From the NCBI GenBank assembly GCA_030844895.1, contig JAUTDX010000063.1, positions 868,001 through 932,000 on the forward strand: a stretch of DNA of 64,000 bases, written 5' to 3'. Position 1 is the stretch's first letter, and the number at the start of each line of letters is the position of its first letter. The DNA is from Ambrosia x helenae (taxonomy: Eukaryota > Streptophyta > Magnoliopsida > Asterales > Asteraceae). The translations under genes and the position numbers were made by a program. The notes beneath the pieces are model-generated. The model had not been told where the DNA came from, did not search any database, and worked only from the letters and a program-made list of their open reading frames with translations. Below are positions 35,417 to 47,420 of this stretch, one piece after another.

Positions 35417-35514
35417 TATACTATTAATAGACCAAAGGATTTGAACAGTGTTTTTTTACCTGATTTTTATCTGTGTTTATTTATAGGTTTTATTGTTGAT
35501 ATTGATTTGCATAT

Positions 35515-35605
35515 GTTGGCATGGTCTGGTGGTGGTGGTGTTGTTTTCTACAGCCTCCACCCTGGTTCGAGTCTCTCCTCTACTGTGTTTTTGCTTTTTT
35601 TTCAT
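35515..35605 (+). mobile_element. SINE-like tRNA-derived sequence
   Basis: TGGTCTGGTGGTGG resembles an A box and GGTTCGAGTCT is a good B box, about 40 bases apart, followed by a T-rich tail. Not a tRNA gene: no acceptor stem could be folded by eye. No target duplication was found. Confidence 0.4.
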
Positions 35606-38600
35606 TAATTACAATCACAATTACATATATGTTTAATGATTCCACTGAGTACCTGCCACGTTTGAAACACGTGTCCCTTGCAAATAAGTTTTGCTTCTTT
35701 AAACATGCGTCCCTCACAAGTTCACAAATCGCAACCAAAACCATAGAAAGAGAGAGAATGAGATGCTAGAGAGAGAACCAGATCCGGCGAGTCTCCCGCC
35801 GCCGGTCCCGACGCATCTCTGGCCACCGGCCCCGCACGTTATCTCCTTTCACACACATAAATCGATTGTGATGTTGGTTTGGCCATCAATGTGATGGTTT
35901 TTTGTCACGGAGGAAGATGAGCGGCAATGGTATGTGTTCCGCTAACGACGGGATGAAACAGACACGGAATTGGGTTCTATGACGCCGACGATGGTCGTTT
36001 ACAAAGGTGACAACGGTTCCAAGATATGAAGACCACAACTAGGGTTCTAACTAAGCTCCGGCGAGCATCCTGTAAGCCCTTTCTCTCATGCATGTTTGTT
36101 ATTTGTTTAGATCAGTTTCATTAGAGGTTATTTCAACATGATAAGGTAGGGTCAAGTTTTGGTATTCTTCCGGTGAGAGTTCAACGCTTCAGTTTTCACA
36201 CACATGTCACAGATCAGTGACTCCCAAGCCATCTTCGATATGGTAAGCGAACCACTTATGTTCTGCATATGTTGTTCCATCTTTGTACACGTCATCTGGA
36301 TTATAGTTGGTTTCAATTGACACATATCCATGTGTGTCTATCGGAATGAAATGTTTTAATTTTCTAATAGTTTTTAAGCGGATTTTTATGATATTGTTCT
36401 TTATTTTGTGCACTTATCTATCAGTGTTGATTTATTGTTCTTTATGACTTTGTTGTAGCAAAAGAATCCTTTATTATGATTGCTTTGTTTTAACTTATGG
36501 GGTGGCCACAAATAAGCCACCCTTATTTGTGGGAGACAAGAGTTTAAAAGCACAAGACCCAAGTCATATGTTTATGTAAGTATGCTAACCATCATGTCTC
36601 TCTATTGACTTGACTGGCCCCAACCCTAACAGATATATAAACGCTTATCAGTTTTATCTAAAGATTTCAATATTTCTTTGTTACAGATACATCTTTCTAA
36701 GGGGGCAAAAGGTTGGTTATAAACGCTTATCACTTTTTTTTTTATAAACGCTTATCACTTTTTTTTCTTCCATACATGATCATAACCTGTTTTGAGTGAC
36801 AAGTGATCTGTTTGGCTCTGATTCATTTGCCTATTCTAATCAGTCTGATATGGGTTAAACCTCTTGGAACAAGGCAAGTTACAATCAAATAAATAGTCGG
36901 CGGTTTAGTTTAACCCTATCCGGTTCTTCCCAAACTGGTTTTAATACCAGTTTCGGTTTGGGTTGGGTTGGTTGTTTCGATTCAAGAATCGTTTTTTGTA
37001 CACCTTTAATGTTACCTTGGCCTACTTTGGACACAAAGAGGTTTGGAAACCAATATTTATCAATCCAAATCCAAAATCTACCGGTTCAAATCCGGACATG
37101 TTAATCTATTGTCACGTTTTCTACAAATTCATACATAAACACTCCGAACATGGTTGTTGCTAAAGTTATGCCTGTCACTGTTCCAAGTTCGTCGGATAAT
37201 GAACAAGAGGGTCCGACTACAATGAACTCAACTGAACAAATTTCATCTATTTTCAAGTCTACAATTCTGCCTATAAACACTTTGAACATGTCTGTAGCTG
37301 ATGTTTTGTCTGCCACTGTACCAGATTCTACTAGAGGCATGTTCTCTATCACCGACGCCCATTTTGATTTGCTTGCCATTGATGATTTCATGTTATTTGA
37401 AGATATTGATCTAATTATGGGATCGGAGGTATGTACTTTCTTTTTCAATTTATTTGGCAAAGTATAGATAATAAATAGGAGAAAAAAACTTGTCTAACAA
37501 CGATTTTTGATGTTTGAATATAGGAAGAATAAGTTGTTGCCAATGTGGAGAACGTGAAGAGCTCAGTATCTAAACAAGATTATAATTATACTGATTAGAT
37601 TGAGATGAATGCAGAAATGCACATTTGAATCAATAGATATTGAGGGTGGGAATCATAGGGATTAGATTGTTTAACTTTGATTACTGAGTTGCTCTAAAAA
37701 AAGTTTGTTTTGGCCACCTTTTTTTCATAATTTGCTACAGGTTATACATAATTGGTGTTTAATGTCTTCTTTTAAGTGGTGTTGGTTGTTTGCCAGAGTA
37801 CTTTGTCCACCATCGTATAAGGTAAATTACAGGAAAAAGAAGTTTCTCACTTCTACTCAAATAATCGAGTCTTAACTATCACTGAATTTCTAAAACTTTT
37901 TATTTTGGCTTTGCTAATTGTATATTGATCTATATTTCATGAGTTTAGGGATACATGAAAGATTTATTTGTTTGTTCAGTTGAAGGATCACACCCTCTCT
38001 AAGTATCATATTCCTTTGTAGGATTGAACATGTTTTAACTTGTATCCGCGTTAGTGATTAAATATGATATTGTTTTTAGGTTTTTAATTTTCTGCTGTGT
38101 TGTTTTGAATAATGTTCAACATTATCGATTATGCCATGTTTTATTTTTTTAATTAGCACCTTCTATTTAGACAATGGCTCGGTATCTTGCTGCTGTTAGT
38201 GCTAAGTATTAGAAATTAGTGCTCATGCCTTTGGGTAAATATAATATATTTGTGCAACGTGATTCAAGTCTTTAAATATTTGATTGGCCTTATACCCAAG
38301 CTTTATTTGGTTGTATTTTAGAGAGACTTGCGAATGGGGATGAACTAATAAAGATTGTTGCGTGAACTTAATCTGGTACAAACAACAAAGAGAAGGCGCA
38401 TACCTACATGTTTAGTCACTCATTTTTTACTTCGGCAATGATATTGGGCTGCTTTTACGCATCGTAACTTTGGGTGCATGCTTTGCGACACTGAGCCGTA
38501 GTTGTTTCAACCATGAATTAATTCAGGTTTTGAGTCGATTGGTTTTTGTTTTTACTTTGTGTTTCTTTTAAAATTGTGGTTTCGTTTGTGGATTTTCACA

Positions 38601-38740
38601 ATGATGTTATTCAAATTCAGAGTTGGTTGCTTTTACAATTTTTTTTTACTTTGTATTAGTTTCAAAGCTACGGTTTCTTGTAAGGAGTTTGGGCATTGAA
38701 TAAGCTTGTTTAAATATTGAGTTTGAAAAATCGGCATTAA
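35606..38740. other. Unclassified mosaic between the inverted repeat arms
   Basis: The stretch 35740-36080 is GC-richer, with a CCGGCGAGTCTCCCGCCGCCGG-like part (read in pieces), and looks like a gene leader fragment. 36500-36860 has a directly repeated ATAAACGCTTATCACTTTTTTT unit. Exon-like sequence is at 37150-37530. No complete gene is recognised. Confidence 0.35.
37150..37530 (+). pseudogene. Exon-like open frame of unknown family
   Basis: An open frame from ATG 37150 (MVVAKVMPVTVPSSSDNEQE) runs through ITDAHFDLLAIDDFMLFEDI to a consensus donor GAG/gtatgt at about 37429. A following acceptor at about 37522 leads to GAAGAATAA, which would close the frame. A loose 135-bp internal repeat (AACACT..GAACATG) is visible. 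I recognise no family. It could be a captured gene fragment. Confidence 0.3.
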
Positions 38741-38784
38741 CGCGTCATGTGAAAAACGCGCAACACGCGTATTAATACACCTAG
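38741..38784 (+). mobile_element. Helitron 3' terminus
   Basis: An ACGCG-CAACA-CGCGT hairpin is followed about 10 bases later by CTAG and then T, a textbook Helitron 3' end. No matching 5' terminus (TC after A) was fixed; it may be several kilobases upstream. Confidence 0.6.
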
Positions 38785-39340
38785 TTTTATTAATTATCTT
38801 TGATCATATAAGAACTCGTGTATAAAAAAATGACCTAAACACCAAGTAGAAATGTCAAAAGATCCATAGTTTATAACATTTCAAACTATTGTGTCAAAAT
38901 TCTAACAAAAGATCTATACTTAACAATCTTAAGTGTTTGATGGTTAATTGTTTAATTTTGTTTTTTAGTGACTAGTTAAATAAAGCCTTTTCGGACTTGA
39001 TTTTATTAACAAGTTGAAATAGTGTTGTACATTTTTTGTTTGCTTGTTTCTAATGTGTTCCATTTTGTGTCTTTAGGGCAATTTGTTTGCTTTAGAATTT
39101 GAAGCCAAGCTTAGTGTTATTTTTTCACCTTGATTTTGGAAAGTTGTTTTGACTTTATATGAATAAACATAATTAATAAAATGTTTATGGGCAGGAAATT
39201 ATAAAGAGACATTTCAAGTATCATTTTTTTGAGAAAATCCATTAGAATGCCAACACTCATTTTACCTTAAAAAAAATCCTCTTGTATCGAATGGATGGCT
39301 TCACACCCCCGATTTGAAAATTATGGTTCTTGATTCAATG

Positions 39341-41251
39341 ATGGAACCTCCAATCATAGTTGTGATGATTCTCCCTAGGGGACGGGAACATGACCCATTG
39401 ATATCAACGAAATCTAGCAGGTTACAACTTCTCCACACAGTTTTTTCATGTTTCTCGTCTTTTTATTGTCTCCATCTTTGTAGATGCTGATCAACGAGGT
39501 TATTCTTATAAGTTTTTTAGGCTTGATGATGGTGAGAAAGTCGCATAGGATGATAAAGTTATTGCAAAGGTGTGCGTTAGGGAATTGTTAAAACCTCTTT
39601 AGCCTTTAGGTTCCAAAAACTCTCAAATTGGGTTTGTTGATATCAATGATTTTTTAGTTTTAAGAAAACCTTTAGGTATGAGTGCCTATTAGTTGTTCAA
39701 TGTTCAAGAATAAGGGAAATACGAATTGCGTAGGAAATTGCGATTTGAAGAGACCGGAAATTTTGTTCATGCTGAAGTTCTCATGAGAAAAAAAGACGCA
39801 ACTATCATAAAAGATGTGAGAGCTATTGAGAAAGAGAATGTTGGCTTCATTGTTGACCTTAATGAAATTTTAGAGCCGTAATAAAGCCATTATTTTAGGG
39901 GCCAGATTCATTTTGTTAGAAAAAGGGCAGAAAGCAACATGTTTTTATTTTTATTTTTTTTATATATATCAAAAGAAAGGCAAAAAAAAGTGCTTTGTTT
40001 AGGGGGTGTAGGTTCTAAAGGAGTCTTCCGGTTTCTAAAAGAAGTGATTTTAAGTGTGAAGTTGTGTGTTGATGGGTATCCATTAAATCTTCATTACATG
40101 ATGGATTTATTAGGTGTTGAAATGTCGTTGATTGAGATGTTTGAATCTGAACTGTTAAGAGGTTCTTTATCAATTTCATGCTTCTCAGGTTAATGTGAAA
40201 CAATTTATTTTGGAGTTTGTGGAAAGGTATAGGGAAGGTTTTGAGGTTTTGCTGGTTGTTGAAACAACAAGGATAAGGTATGGGGATGGTATGGACGTCT
40301 CTTCGGGTTGGACGTATCACCTTCTAAGCTTGTGTCTGGACCATGAACAATTTGTTAGAAGGGGATCAGAGACCGGGGTCTCTAAACCACCCACTGACGC
40401 TCAACATTAGTGATTTATCCCAAGAAATGTACACAAAAGGAAATATAAACATGTAAAATAAGAGATCGAGAGTATTAGAGGGAGTGGTGGTTGAAACCCG
40501 ACGGTTAGCTAGCAGTCGAGGTGGTTTCGGGTTGCTTAACTTGATGGTTGGAAGTTGGTTGTTAGAACCTATGTGTCTATGGACTATTGGTATGACAGTT
40601 CATGAGCTCCGTTAGAGAAGCTCGTGAGTTCTGCGCGGAGCTTAACAGTTTAGTTGTGTGTAATTATAGAGAAATTATGAACTGTTGGTGTGATACTTTA
40701 GTAGCTCGTAGGCTTCCCTTGGGGAGTTTAGCAAATTAGTTGGTGAGAGAACAATTCTAGAAAGAGATGGAGAAAAGAGAAGTAAGATGTCTTGGGTTGA
40801 GACCAAGACAAATGGGATGCGTTTGAGTGAGGGTGTAACCCCTCTATTTATAGAATGGGAAACCCCAAACCCTAATGGGCCTTATAGTAATGGGTTGGGC
40901 TGGCCCATAAGGTTAGACCCACCTTTATTATTGACCTTGTGAAAGGAAACTCCTCTGCTAAGGAGCTGATGTGTTTAAGCGTGAGGGTTTGTGTATCCAC
41001 GTCATCACTGGTATACATGAGAAATTTGATTTAGTAGTCTTTACATCCCCACCACCGTCTCTAATAACTCGTGATGTTATTGAGAAATGAAAAAGGTAAT
41101 TACTCCTGATGGCTTTGTTGTCATTTATTTTGTTCCCGCAAGTTGCTTAACTTTTGTTGAAGTTATTTATGAATTGACCTGTGTGTTTCCTCAAGTTATT
41201 AAGATCAAGTGAAGGAGAAAACCTTTATTCTCTTATTTATAAATTTACTCC
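39341..41251. other. Degenerate repeat-derived region
   Basis: 39480-40200 has open stretches in mixed frames that read like an old degenerate coding sequence, unidentified. 40430-41000 carries, on the minus strand, a TATAAATA motif (about 40853) followed by a pyrimidine-rich leader, which could be a retrotransposon LTR or a lost promoter. Nothing here is supported as a gene. Confidence 0.3.
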
Positions 41252-41968
41252 GAGGGTTTGTTTGGTTCGTATGAATTAAATGGAATTGGAATTTAAATTT
41301 CAACTCTTAAGGAGTTTGGTTCATTAAATTTGTTGGAATTGTAATTTCAATTCCAATTTTAATGTGTTTATTTGATAAAGGAACTCAAATGAGAATTTAG
41401 AAGAAATTCAAGGCAATTTATTGGAATATTCGATCGATTGACGTCGTTTTGACCCGAACCGATTCGGACCGAACTGTTTCGACCCAAATCGTTTTCGTAA
41501 CTTACCGTCTTCAAACCAAACCGTTTCGACCCGTACAGTTTCTACCTAAACCATTTTTTTACCCGAACCGTTACGACCCGTACCGTTTCTACCCGAACCG
41601 TTTCGACATGCACCATTTAATCCAAAAACGGTTCGGGTCTGAACGACACAAGCTGAAACGGTTCGTGTCGAAATGGTACGGGTCGAAACGGTTCAGGTTC
41701 AAAACGGTACGGGGTGTAACGGTTCAGGTTGAAACGGTACGAGTGGAAATGGTTTGCGGCTGGTACGGGTCAAAACGGTGCATGTGGTGGAGGCGAGAGT
41801 GATAGATTCCAATTTATTTACCAATCAAATACAATTATATTGGATTTGAGATTCCAATTCTAACATTTCCAATCCCGTTGGAATGTTTAAATTCCAAATC
41901 TAGTTCTTTCTAATTTCAATTCCTACACAAATTCCAATTCCAAACCATTTCGTTAACCAAACGCACTC
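41252..41968. mobile_element. hAT-like MITE with palindromic CCGAACCGTTTCGACC arrays
   Basis: The ends GAGGGTTTGTTTGGTTCG and (complement) GAGTGCGTTTGGTTAACG mirror each other. In the centre, 41445-41610 repeats ACCGTTTCGACCCG-like units and 41625-41780 repeats the complement (GGTCGAAACGGTTCGG), so the core folds back on itself. No convincing 8-bp duplication. An open frame across it is not a gene. Confidence 0.55.
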
Positions 41969-42029
41969 TTAACATCATCAGACGGCGATTTCTGTGCTTC
42001 TCTAACCTCCTCTACTTCTGAGTTCTGAA

Positions 42030-42190
42030 CCAAACGCCTTTGACATTTTGACAAGACATGATAAACAAATTTGACATTTTGACCCTTACATAACCATTGT
42101 TTATTATCTTTAATTAATTCATTCATCATGCGACTTGACGGCAGAAATGTCCAAATAAACTTGTGTCTGGTGTTTAATGGATGTGTTGTA
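42030..42190 (+). repeat. Direct repeat (partner about 43610-43790)
   Basis: TTTGACATTTTGACCC units (two here, three there, about 32 bases each) followed by CTTACATAACnATTGTTTAT and a shared CATCATGCG tail. The two blocks bracket the MITE and the LINE remnant downstream of the HEXO3 gene. Confidence 0.65.
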
Positions 42191-42273
42191 GCGGCATTGG
42201 CATTTATTACGTATTAGGTTGCATATAAGAAAATGCAAATGTGAACAAAATTATAACAGTAAATATTTAGAAT

Positions 42274-42960
42274 TAGGGGTCACTATTCGAATTGAACTTA
42301 AAAAAAAAAGGGGGTCACTATTCGAATTGAACTAAAAAAAAACTCAAAATTTGATTTGAAATGAATTCAAATTCCATATGAATTCGGTTCAAATAAAGTA
42401 ACGAAATGCAAATTTGTGATTACATATTTGATTCAAAATTCGAATACACATGCATTTTATTTGTATTATATACATACACACACTTTAATATATGCACAAA
42501 AATGAAACCTACAAAACTTGTAAGACTCTAAGTCCTAACATATAATTTTGAAATTCCTTTTATTCATATCATAAAGGGGGATACTACATAGGCGGGTAAC
42601 AAGCTGCGCCGCCACCCTTTTCTGAATATAAAATCCTAATTTGGTTACCCTACCACTCCAGTTCACACTATCATTGAAGAATAATAAGTTGGTTACGGTT
42701 TATGTATTCGATTTTGAGTTCATTTAGACTTTATCAAATTCAATAGTCAAATTTAGACATCATTAAATATTTGAAGCTGGATTCGAATTTCAAATTGAAT
42801 TTAAAACTAGCTTCAAAATTTCAAATCTAATCCGAATTCAATTTATATTCAATAATCAATTTCGAATTCAATAGAATTTGAATGTAGCTTCAAAATTTGA
42901 ATAATTCGATTTGATTAATTCTTGTATTCGAAATGCGATTCGTTGAATGCTCACGATAGT
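42274..42960. mobile_element. hAT-like MITE with TTCGAATT motif arrays
   Basis: Begins TAGGGGTCACTATTCG with a partial local duplication (42274-42345). Both halves are dense in ATTCGAATT and TTTGAAT motifs, ending near GCTCACGATAGTAG. The terminal symmetry is weak and the boundaries are approximate. Structure is as in the other motif-array MITEs here. Confidence 0.4.
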
Positions 42961-43137
42961 AGTGTCTAATTTCTAATTAAAAAATCAGCCCAACAAGGAA
43001 ATTAACTTTATTTTTACTTGACAAAAGTAATGATATTAAAGTTTATGTGCTCTTTATTTTATACTTTAAAGCTTGTTAGGGAAAAAAAGGGATCAATTTC
43101 TTACTTGTTAACTTTTAATTTTTGTCGTTGATGTGCC

Positions 43138-43420
43138 TTGTCCATGGTTTTGGAGACGAATCGGTTGACCGTTTGTTTACTTCATGTTGATTTCCGTTGT
43201 TACCTTGGTGTCGGGTTCAAAGGTTTTTTGTTCTCTTTTAGAGATTTGTTGGAGCTTCACAATCATGTGGGGTTGTTAGGAAAGACAAAAGATATTTTCC
43301 ATGGCATTATTATCATAGGGTGTTGGATTATTTGGCGCACAAGGAACGGGATGAAGTGAAGAGATCATTAGTGAAGTCAAGTCGCTCGGGTTTCTTTGAC
43401 TTAGAAGTGGATCTAAATTG
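43138..43420 (+). pseudogene. LINE ORF2 C-terminal fragment (reverse-transcriptase zinc-binding region)
   Basis: The frame 43138-43359 reads FRDLLELHNHVGL...IFHGIIIIGCWIIWRTRN, the typical end of plant non-LTR retrotransposon ORF2 (the CW-IWRARN motif). The polymerase domain is absent, so this is a 5'-truncated remnant. No poly-A tail or target duplication is clear. Confidence 0.65.
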
Positions 43421-43986
43421 AAGTGTTTGTCTTGGACGGATTGGTGTAAATTTGTATTTATATGAATTGTAGTGGTTGTGACGGGCCGGTTTTCGGGTTG
43501 GTTTTTAACGAAGTTCACCATTCAATTTTTTTTTTAATTAATATGATTTTGTTATAGGAAGAAACATGTTACCATATCGTCGATATTTCAACATTTACTG
43601 ATCAACCTAAATCCACTAAATGATTCTTTGACATTTTTGACCCGACATGATAAATAAGTTTGACATTTTGACCCGACACAATAATTAAATTTGACATTTT
43701 GACCCTTACATAACTATTGTTTATCATCTTTTAATGTATGGGTCTATTTTTCTAATTCATCATGCGTTTTAAAGGCAGAATTTGTGTCCATAGATAGCAA
43801 TACATATAAAATATTTTGATCCATAGATAGCAATACATATAAAACATTTTGATTATTATTTCAGTGCAATGATCGGCATAGCTTCACAGACTTCCATTTT
43901 GTCATATAACTTACATTTTTCTACGCGATATTATCGTCAGAATTGGCATTTTTGCCATGATTATTGAAGAATCCACTTTCATCGAA

Positions 43987-45563
43987 CTACTGAAGGTAAC
44001 ATGAGCCTGGCCCGGTAGGTGCACCACGACCCGGCAAGTTCAATGGAGCAGCTGCAACTCCTCTTTGATTTAACAAACACCTAAAATTTGATATCCTTGA
44101 GGTCACATCATTTGGGTCTTTAGCAAGTTTGTTAGGTTGAGTCCACAACCTCTCTTTAAGAAAATTAAAAAAAAGAAAAAAAAAGTTAATAACAGAACAT
44201 TTGTAAGCATGTGGTCAAAAATTTAGATGATCTGTGATGTGAAATAAAGTTCAGTTACCTGCAGCTGCTGCTGCGCGTGGCCATATGGTTTGTTCAATAT
44301 CAGACACATCAATATGTTCGGCCCACGCACATACTTCACCACCAAGAACTAACTTTTGTTGCTCTGGTTTTGTAATATTTTCAAGGGGTTCATTCATATA
44401 AAATGTTTGCCAATCAGTATTCAAGTGGTCCAGATACCATTTATCTTGGTTGCTTACAATGCACCTTAATCCCGCTTTCACGACTTGCTCAGCAACACCA
44501 CCCCCAAGCCTATTAACAGATTGAGGACAAACAATAAATAATTTTAATTAAAGTTCCTTACTATGTAAGTTTACAACACATACCAGTTATGGACCACTGT
44601 CTTTCTGTCCAATTTATTACCAAAATGGTTGAAGGTTTCCTCCCTGTAAAAGCATAGCAAAATTGGGATGTAAATTTGACTATTGATGTAATAAGAGCAG
44701 ACTGTAAGGAACACACGACACACCAGTTTATAACTTCATAACCATGAGACAACGCAATCTTTTGTGCCTTCAAAACAAAATACTCATAAGCTGTAGATTC
44801 GTTTAGACCCTTTTGTTTCATCCTGGAATAGAAAAGGTTGGTTTAAATATTTTCATTTGCAATTTTTAGATGGTAAAAAGGATTAAAAAACAGAGAGATT
44901 GCAGAATGCTTACCAATTTTTTATACGAGGAGTTAAGTTCCAGCAACCTGAGATATTATACAGTGTTGAAAAGTAATTTTTTGGTAAATGTCCTAGCTAT
45001 AAATTATTACCAATCTGGAATTCAAATTGTAAATTTTTGGTAAATATTCACGAGAATCAGTAACTTACTGGTGTCAACTTCATCACCTCCCAAATGAACA
45101 AACCTGTACTTAAAAATCTTACTGAAATCTGAAACAATAAAAAAAAATCGGTTAATTTTCTAGCTTCCCTACAAGAAAAAGAACTACTCTTGATGCAGCT
45201 TAAAGCAAGAAGACTGTGTGCACCTGAGAGAACCCCGTTTATCAACTTAAACGTGAAATCGTTGCTGACATCAAGTGGTTCCTGGCAAGTCTTTGATGGC
45301 CATAGCTCAGGGTAACCAATGCCCCTAATGATGACAAGTGTTAGGTTTTTCAACTTTCGTAGTACTCACTATTGTATTATAACCATAATAAAAGCTTCAG
45401 ACACCTAAAGAAGATGAGCATATTTTAACTGTAAGGATTACCAGGATCGAGCATGTCCAGGAACATCAAGCTCAGCCAGCACATTAATTCCCCTTCTTTG
45501 TGCATAACTGCACAATATAACAGAAATAAAGAAATACATGTTAGAGGAATAGATACTGACATA

Positions 45564-45598
<35 letters not shown>

Positions 45599-47141
45599 AA
45601 AATTTCTTGCTCACAATTTCAGCTGCAGCAGCCACTGTATAGCGTTCTGGTTTTGAATAAGCACCATTCCACAGTCTTGGGAATGAAGGTATCTCCAACG
45701 GGAATGATTGATGGTCTACAATATGCCAGTGCAGAACATTCTGCATTGAATAAAAAAAAGTTCATAATCATGTTTTTTTTCTTTCAGATTAAAAAAACTT
45801 TATGGTGTTAATTACTAGGAATAGGACATCTTTAATTATGAGTCAAATTATTTTAAGTCAAACTCATTTAAATCCAATAACTACAAGATGTTGATAGCAT
45901 AGACTTTGTCACTGTTTCTTTGTAATAAATTTTATCAAAAGAAAAGTCAACAGTATAGGGGTTAAACTTGAAATCAGTGATCAGGTTAACCATTATAAAG
46001 ACAGCAGTTTAGCATATTTAGGGGTAAGCCCCAAGATATGGCTTACCAGCTTCGCATAGGTCATAGAATCAATAACTTTTTTAATCATTGGCAATGACTG
46101 ATAATGCCGGGATGTATCTGCACAGTTGTCACTTAAAACTCAGTATAACCGTATCAGTAAGCAATAATTATCCCACTCATGATGCTTATTACTTAAATAC
46201 TTAATAATTAGAGGTCTTGCAGCCAACTAGAGTAGGAAGCAATAAGCATATCCTGATACCTCAGATTATGTGACCAAGTTCCACAAAGTTAGTTAGAAAA
46301 AGTATTAAATATTAACCAACAAGAAACGAACGTCTTACCAATCAGGAGCCCTCGATATGCGAAACGTGGTCGGTCAGTAATGCTTATTGGTGTCTGACTA
46401 ACTACAAGCTTTCTTGAGTTAAGGTTAAAATGGCACAACTGACTGAATGTCTGTCATATTATCATCAAAATAATTAACAAATCATCACCATTAAAACCTT
46501 TCCAAACCTTGATACATAAAAAATAATAATCTAAAAGTGCATAACATAACATAACGAGTAACCTGCAGCGCATGTAGAGCTCCATAAATCGTCGCTGCCT
46601 GCATAAAGATTCATCCAATTAAAAAACTTACATACATTAATAGTTAAATACTCACAAGCATTAACACTAACCTCAATATATGCATAAATTGGATTCCCTT
46701 TCGAATAAATATTCAACTTGTATGACTCATCTACACCATATTGCAACTGCACATAACATAACCACAACCGAATCATTAAAAGCTCGAAAACCGCCAACCA
46801 AATTCACAAACGAACAATACCTCATCGCCTTCCGAATGAATAACGACACGGATTCCATGTAACAGGACAGACTGATCAACTTTTCCAAAGTTATATTCAA
46901 TAACATTGTTCGATGTAATAACATCAAGTAACCTAGTGAATCCATCCTTCAGTATACCAGCCTCATCTTTGTATTTACTTCCATCAGTCTTGAGATTAAA
47001 ATCCTTACTTATAAAAAGTGTTTCGTTCCCTAATTCTACTGATTCAGGCATAGGCCATATGTTCACATTCTTAGGATAGTTACTACCAAACACCAATATC
47101 AATTGAAACAGTAGACCTAAACATATAGTTTGCCGTATCAT
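43987..47141 (-). CDS. HEXO3-like: Beta-N-acetylhexosaminidase, GH20, HEXO3-type
   Basis: Removes terminal GlcNAc/GalNAc from N-glycans; Arabidopsis HEXO3 acts at the plasma membrane/apoplast and makes paucimannosidic glycans. 14 exons, read right to left: 46821-47141, 46672-46746, 46563-46598, 46339-46450, 46047-46117, 45615-45740, 45442-45507, 45224-45324, 45069-45128, 44914-44947, 44724-44822, 44584-44643, 44259-44509, 43987-44153. About 527 residues. Signal peptide MIRQTICLGLLFQLILVFG. Motifs in order: YGVDESYKL, FAYRGLLIDTSRHY, NVLHWHIVD, LAELDVPGHARSW, the catalytic Asp-Glu in HLGGDEV, and IWPRAAAAAERLW. The C-terminus is CYLQ. The exon 6 donor is odd: using GTGAGC breaks the frame. Frame needs five more bases (to 45610), as if AG/GCAAGA, a GC donor, had lost one G. 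HEXO3 is preferred over HEXO1 because of VSNQ-WYLDH and EHIDVSDIEQTIW. Confidence 0.92.
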
Positions 47142-47420
47142 CTTTCCGTCTCAACAATTTCTGCAATAAAACACATTCAATTGATAATTTATCCAAAACT
47201 TAAATAAAACAATGTATATGACAGATTAATAATAATATTGGAAAGGAGAGCATATAATAAGTGTGAAATGATGAGGATAATAATAATAATAAAATCTAGA
47301 AGGGGATCATTTGACCTGTGAAGAAAAGGTTGAGAATAATGGTGTGATGAGAGAGAGGGAAAATGGGTGAAGATTTATAGATCTGTAAAGCATCTCCGCA
47401 CATAATATTATATAATAATA
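47142..47420 (-). promoter_or_regulatory. 5' untranslated intron/exon and promoter of the HEXO3-type gene
   Basis: On the minus strand a TTTATTGCAG acceptor lies 22 bases before the ATG, implying a leader intron. A possible donor is ACAG/gtcaaa near 47317. AT-rich TATAATATT blocks at 47403-47436 may hold the TATA box. This promoter is duplicated at 53138. Confidence 0.5.

Noticed and set aside
41449..41802. 117-codon frame rich in Arg, Phe and Pro
   Set aside because: It follows the fold-back motif array of a MITE.
43138..43359. Independent small gene downstream of the HEXO3-type gene
   Set aside because: The IIGCWIIWRTRN ending is the LINE ORF2 tail, and the frame is closed just after it.
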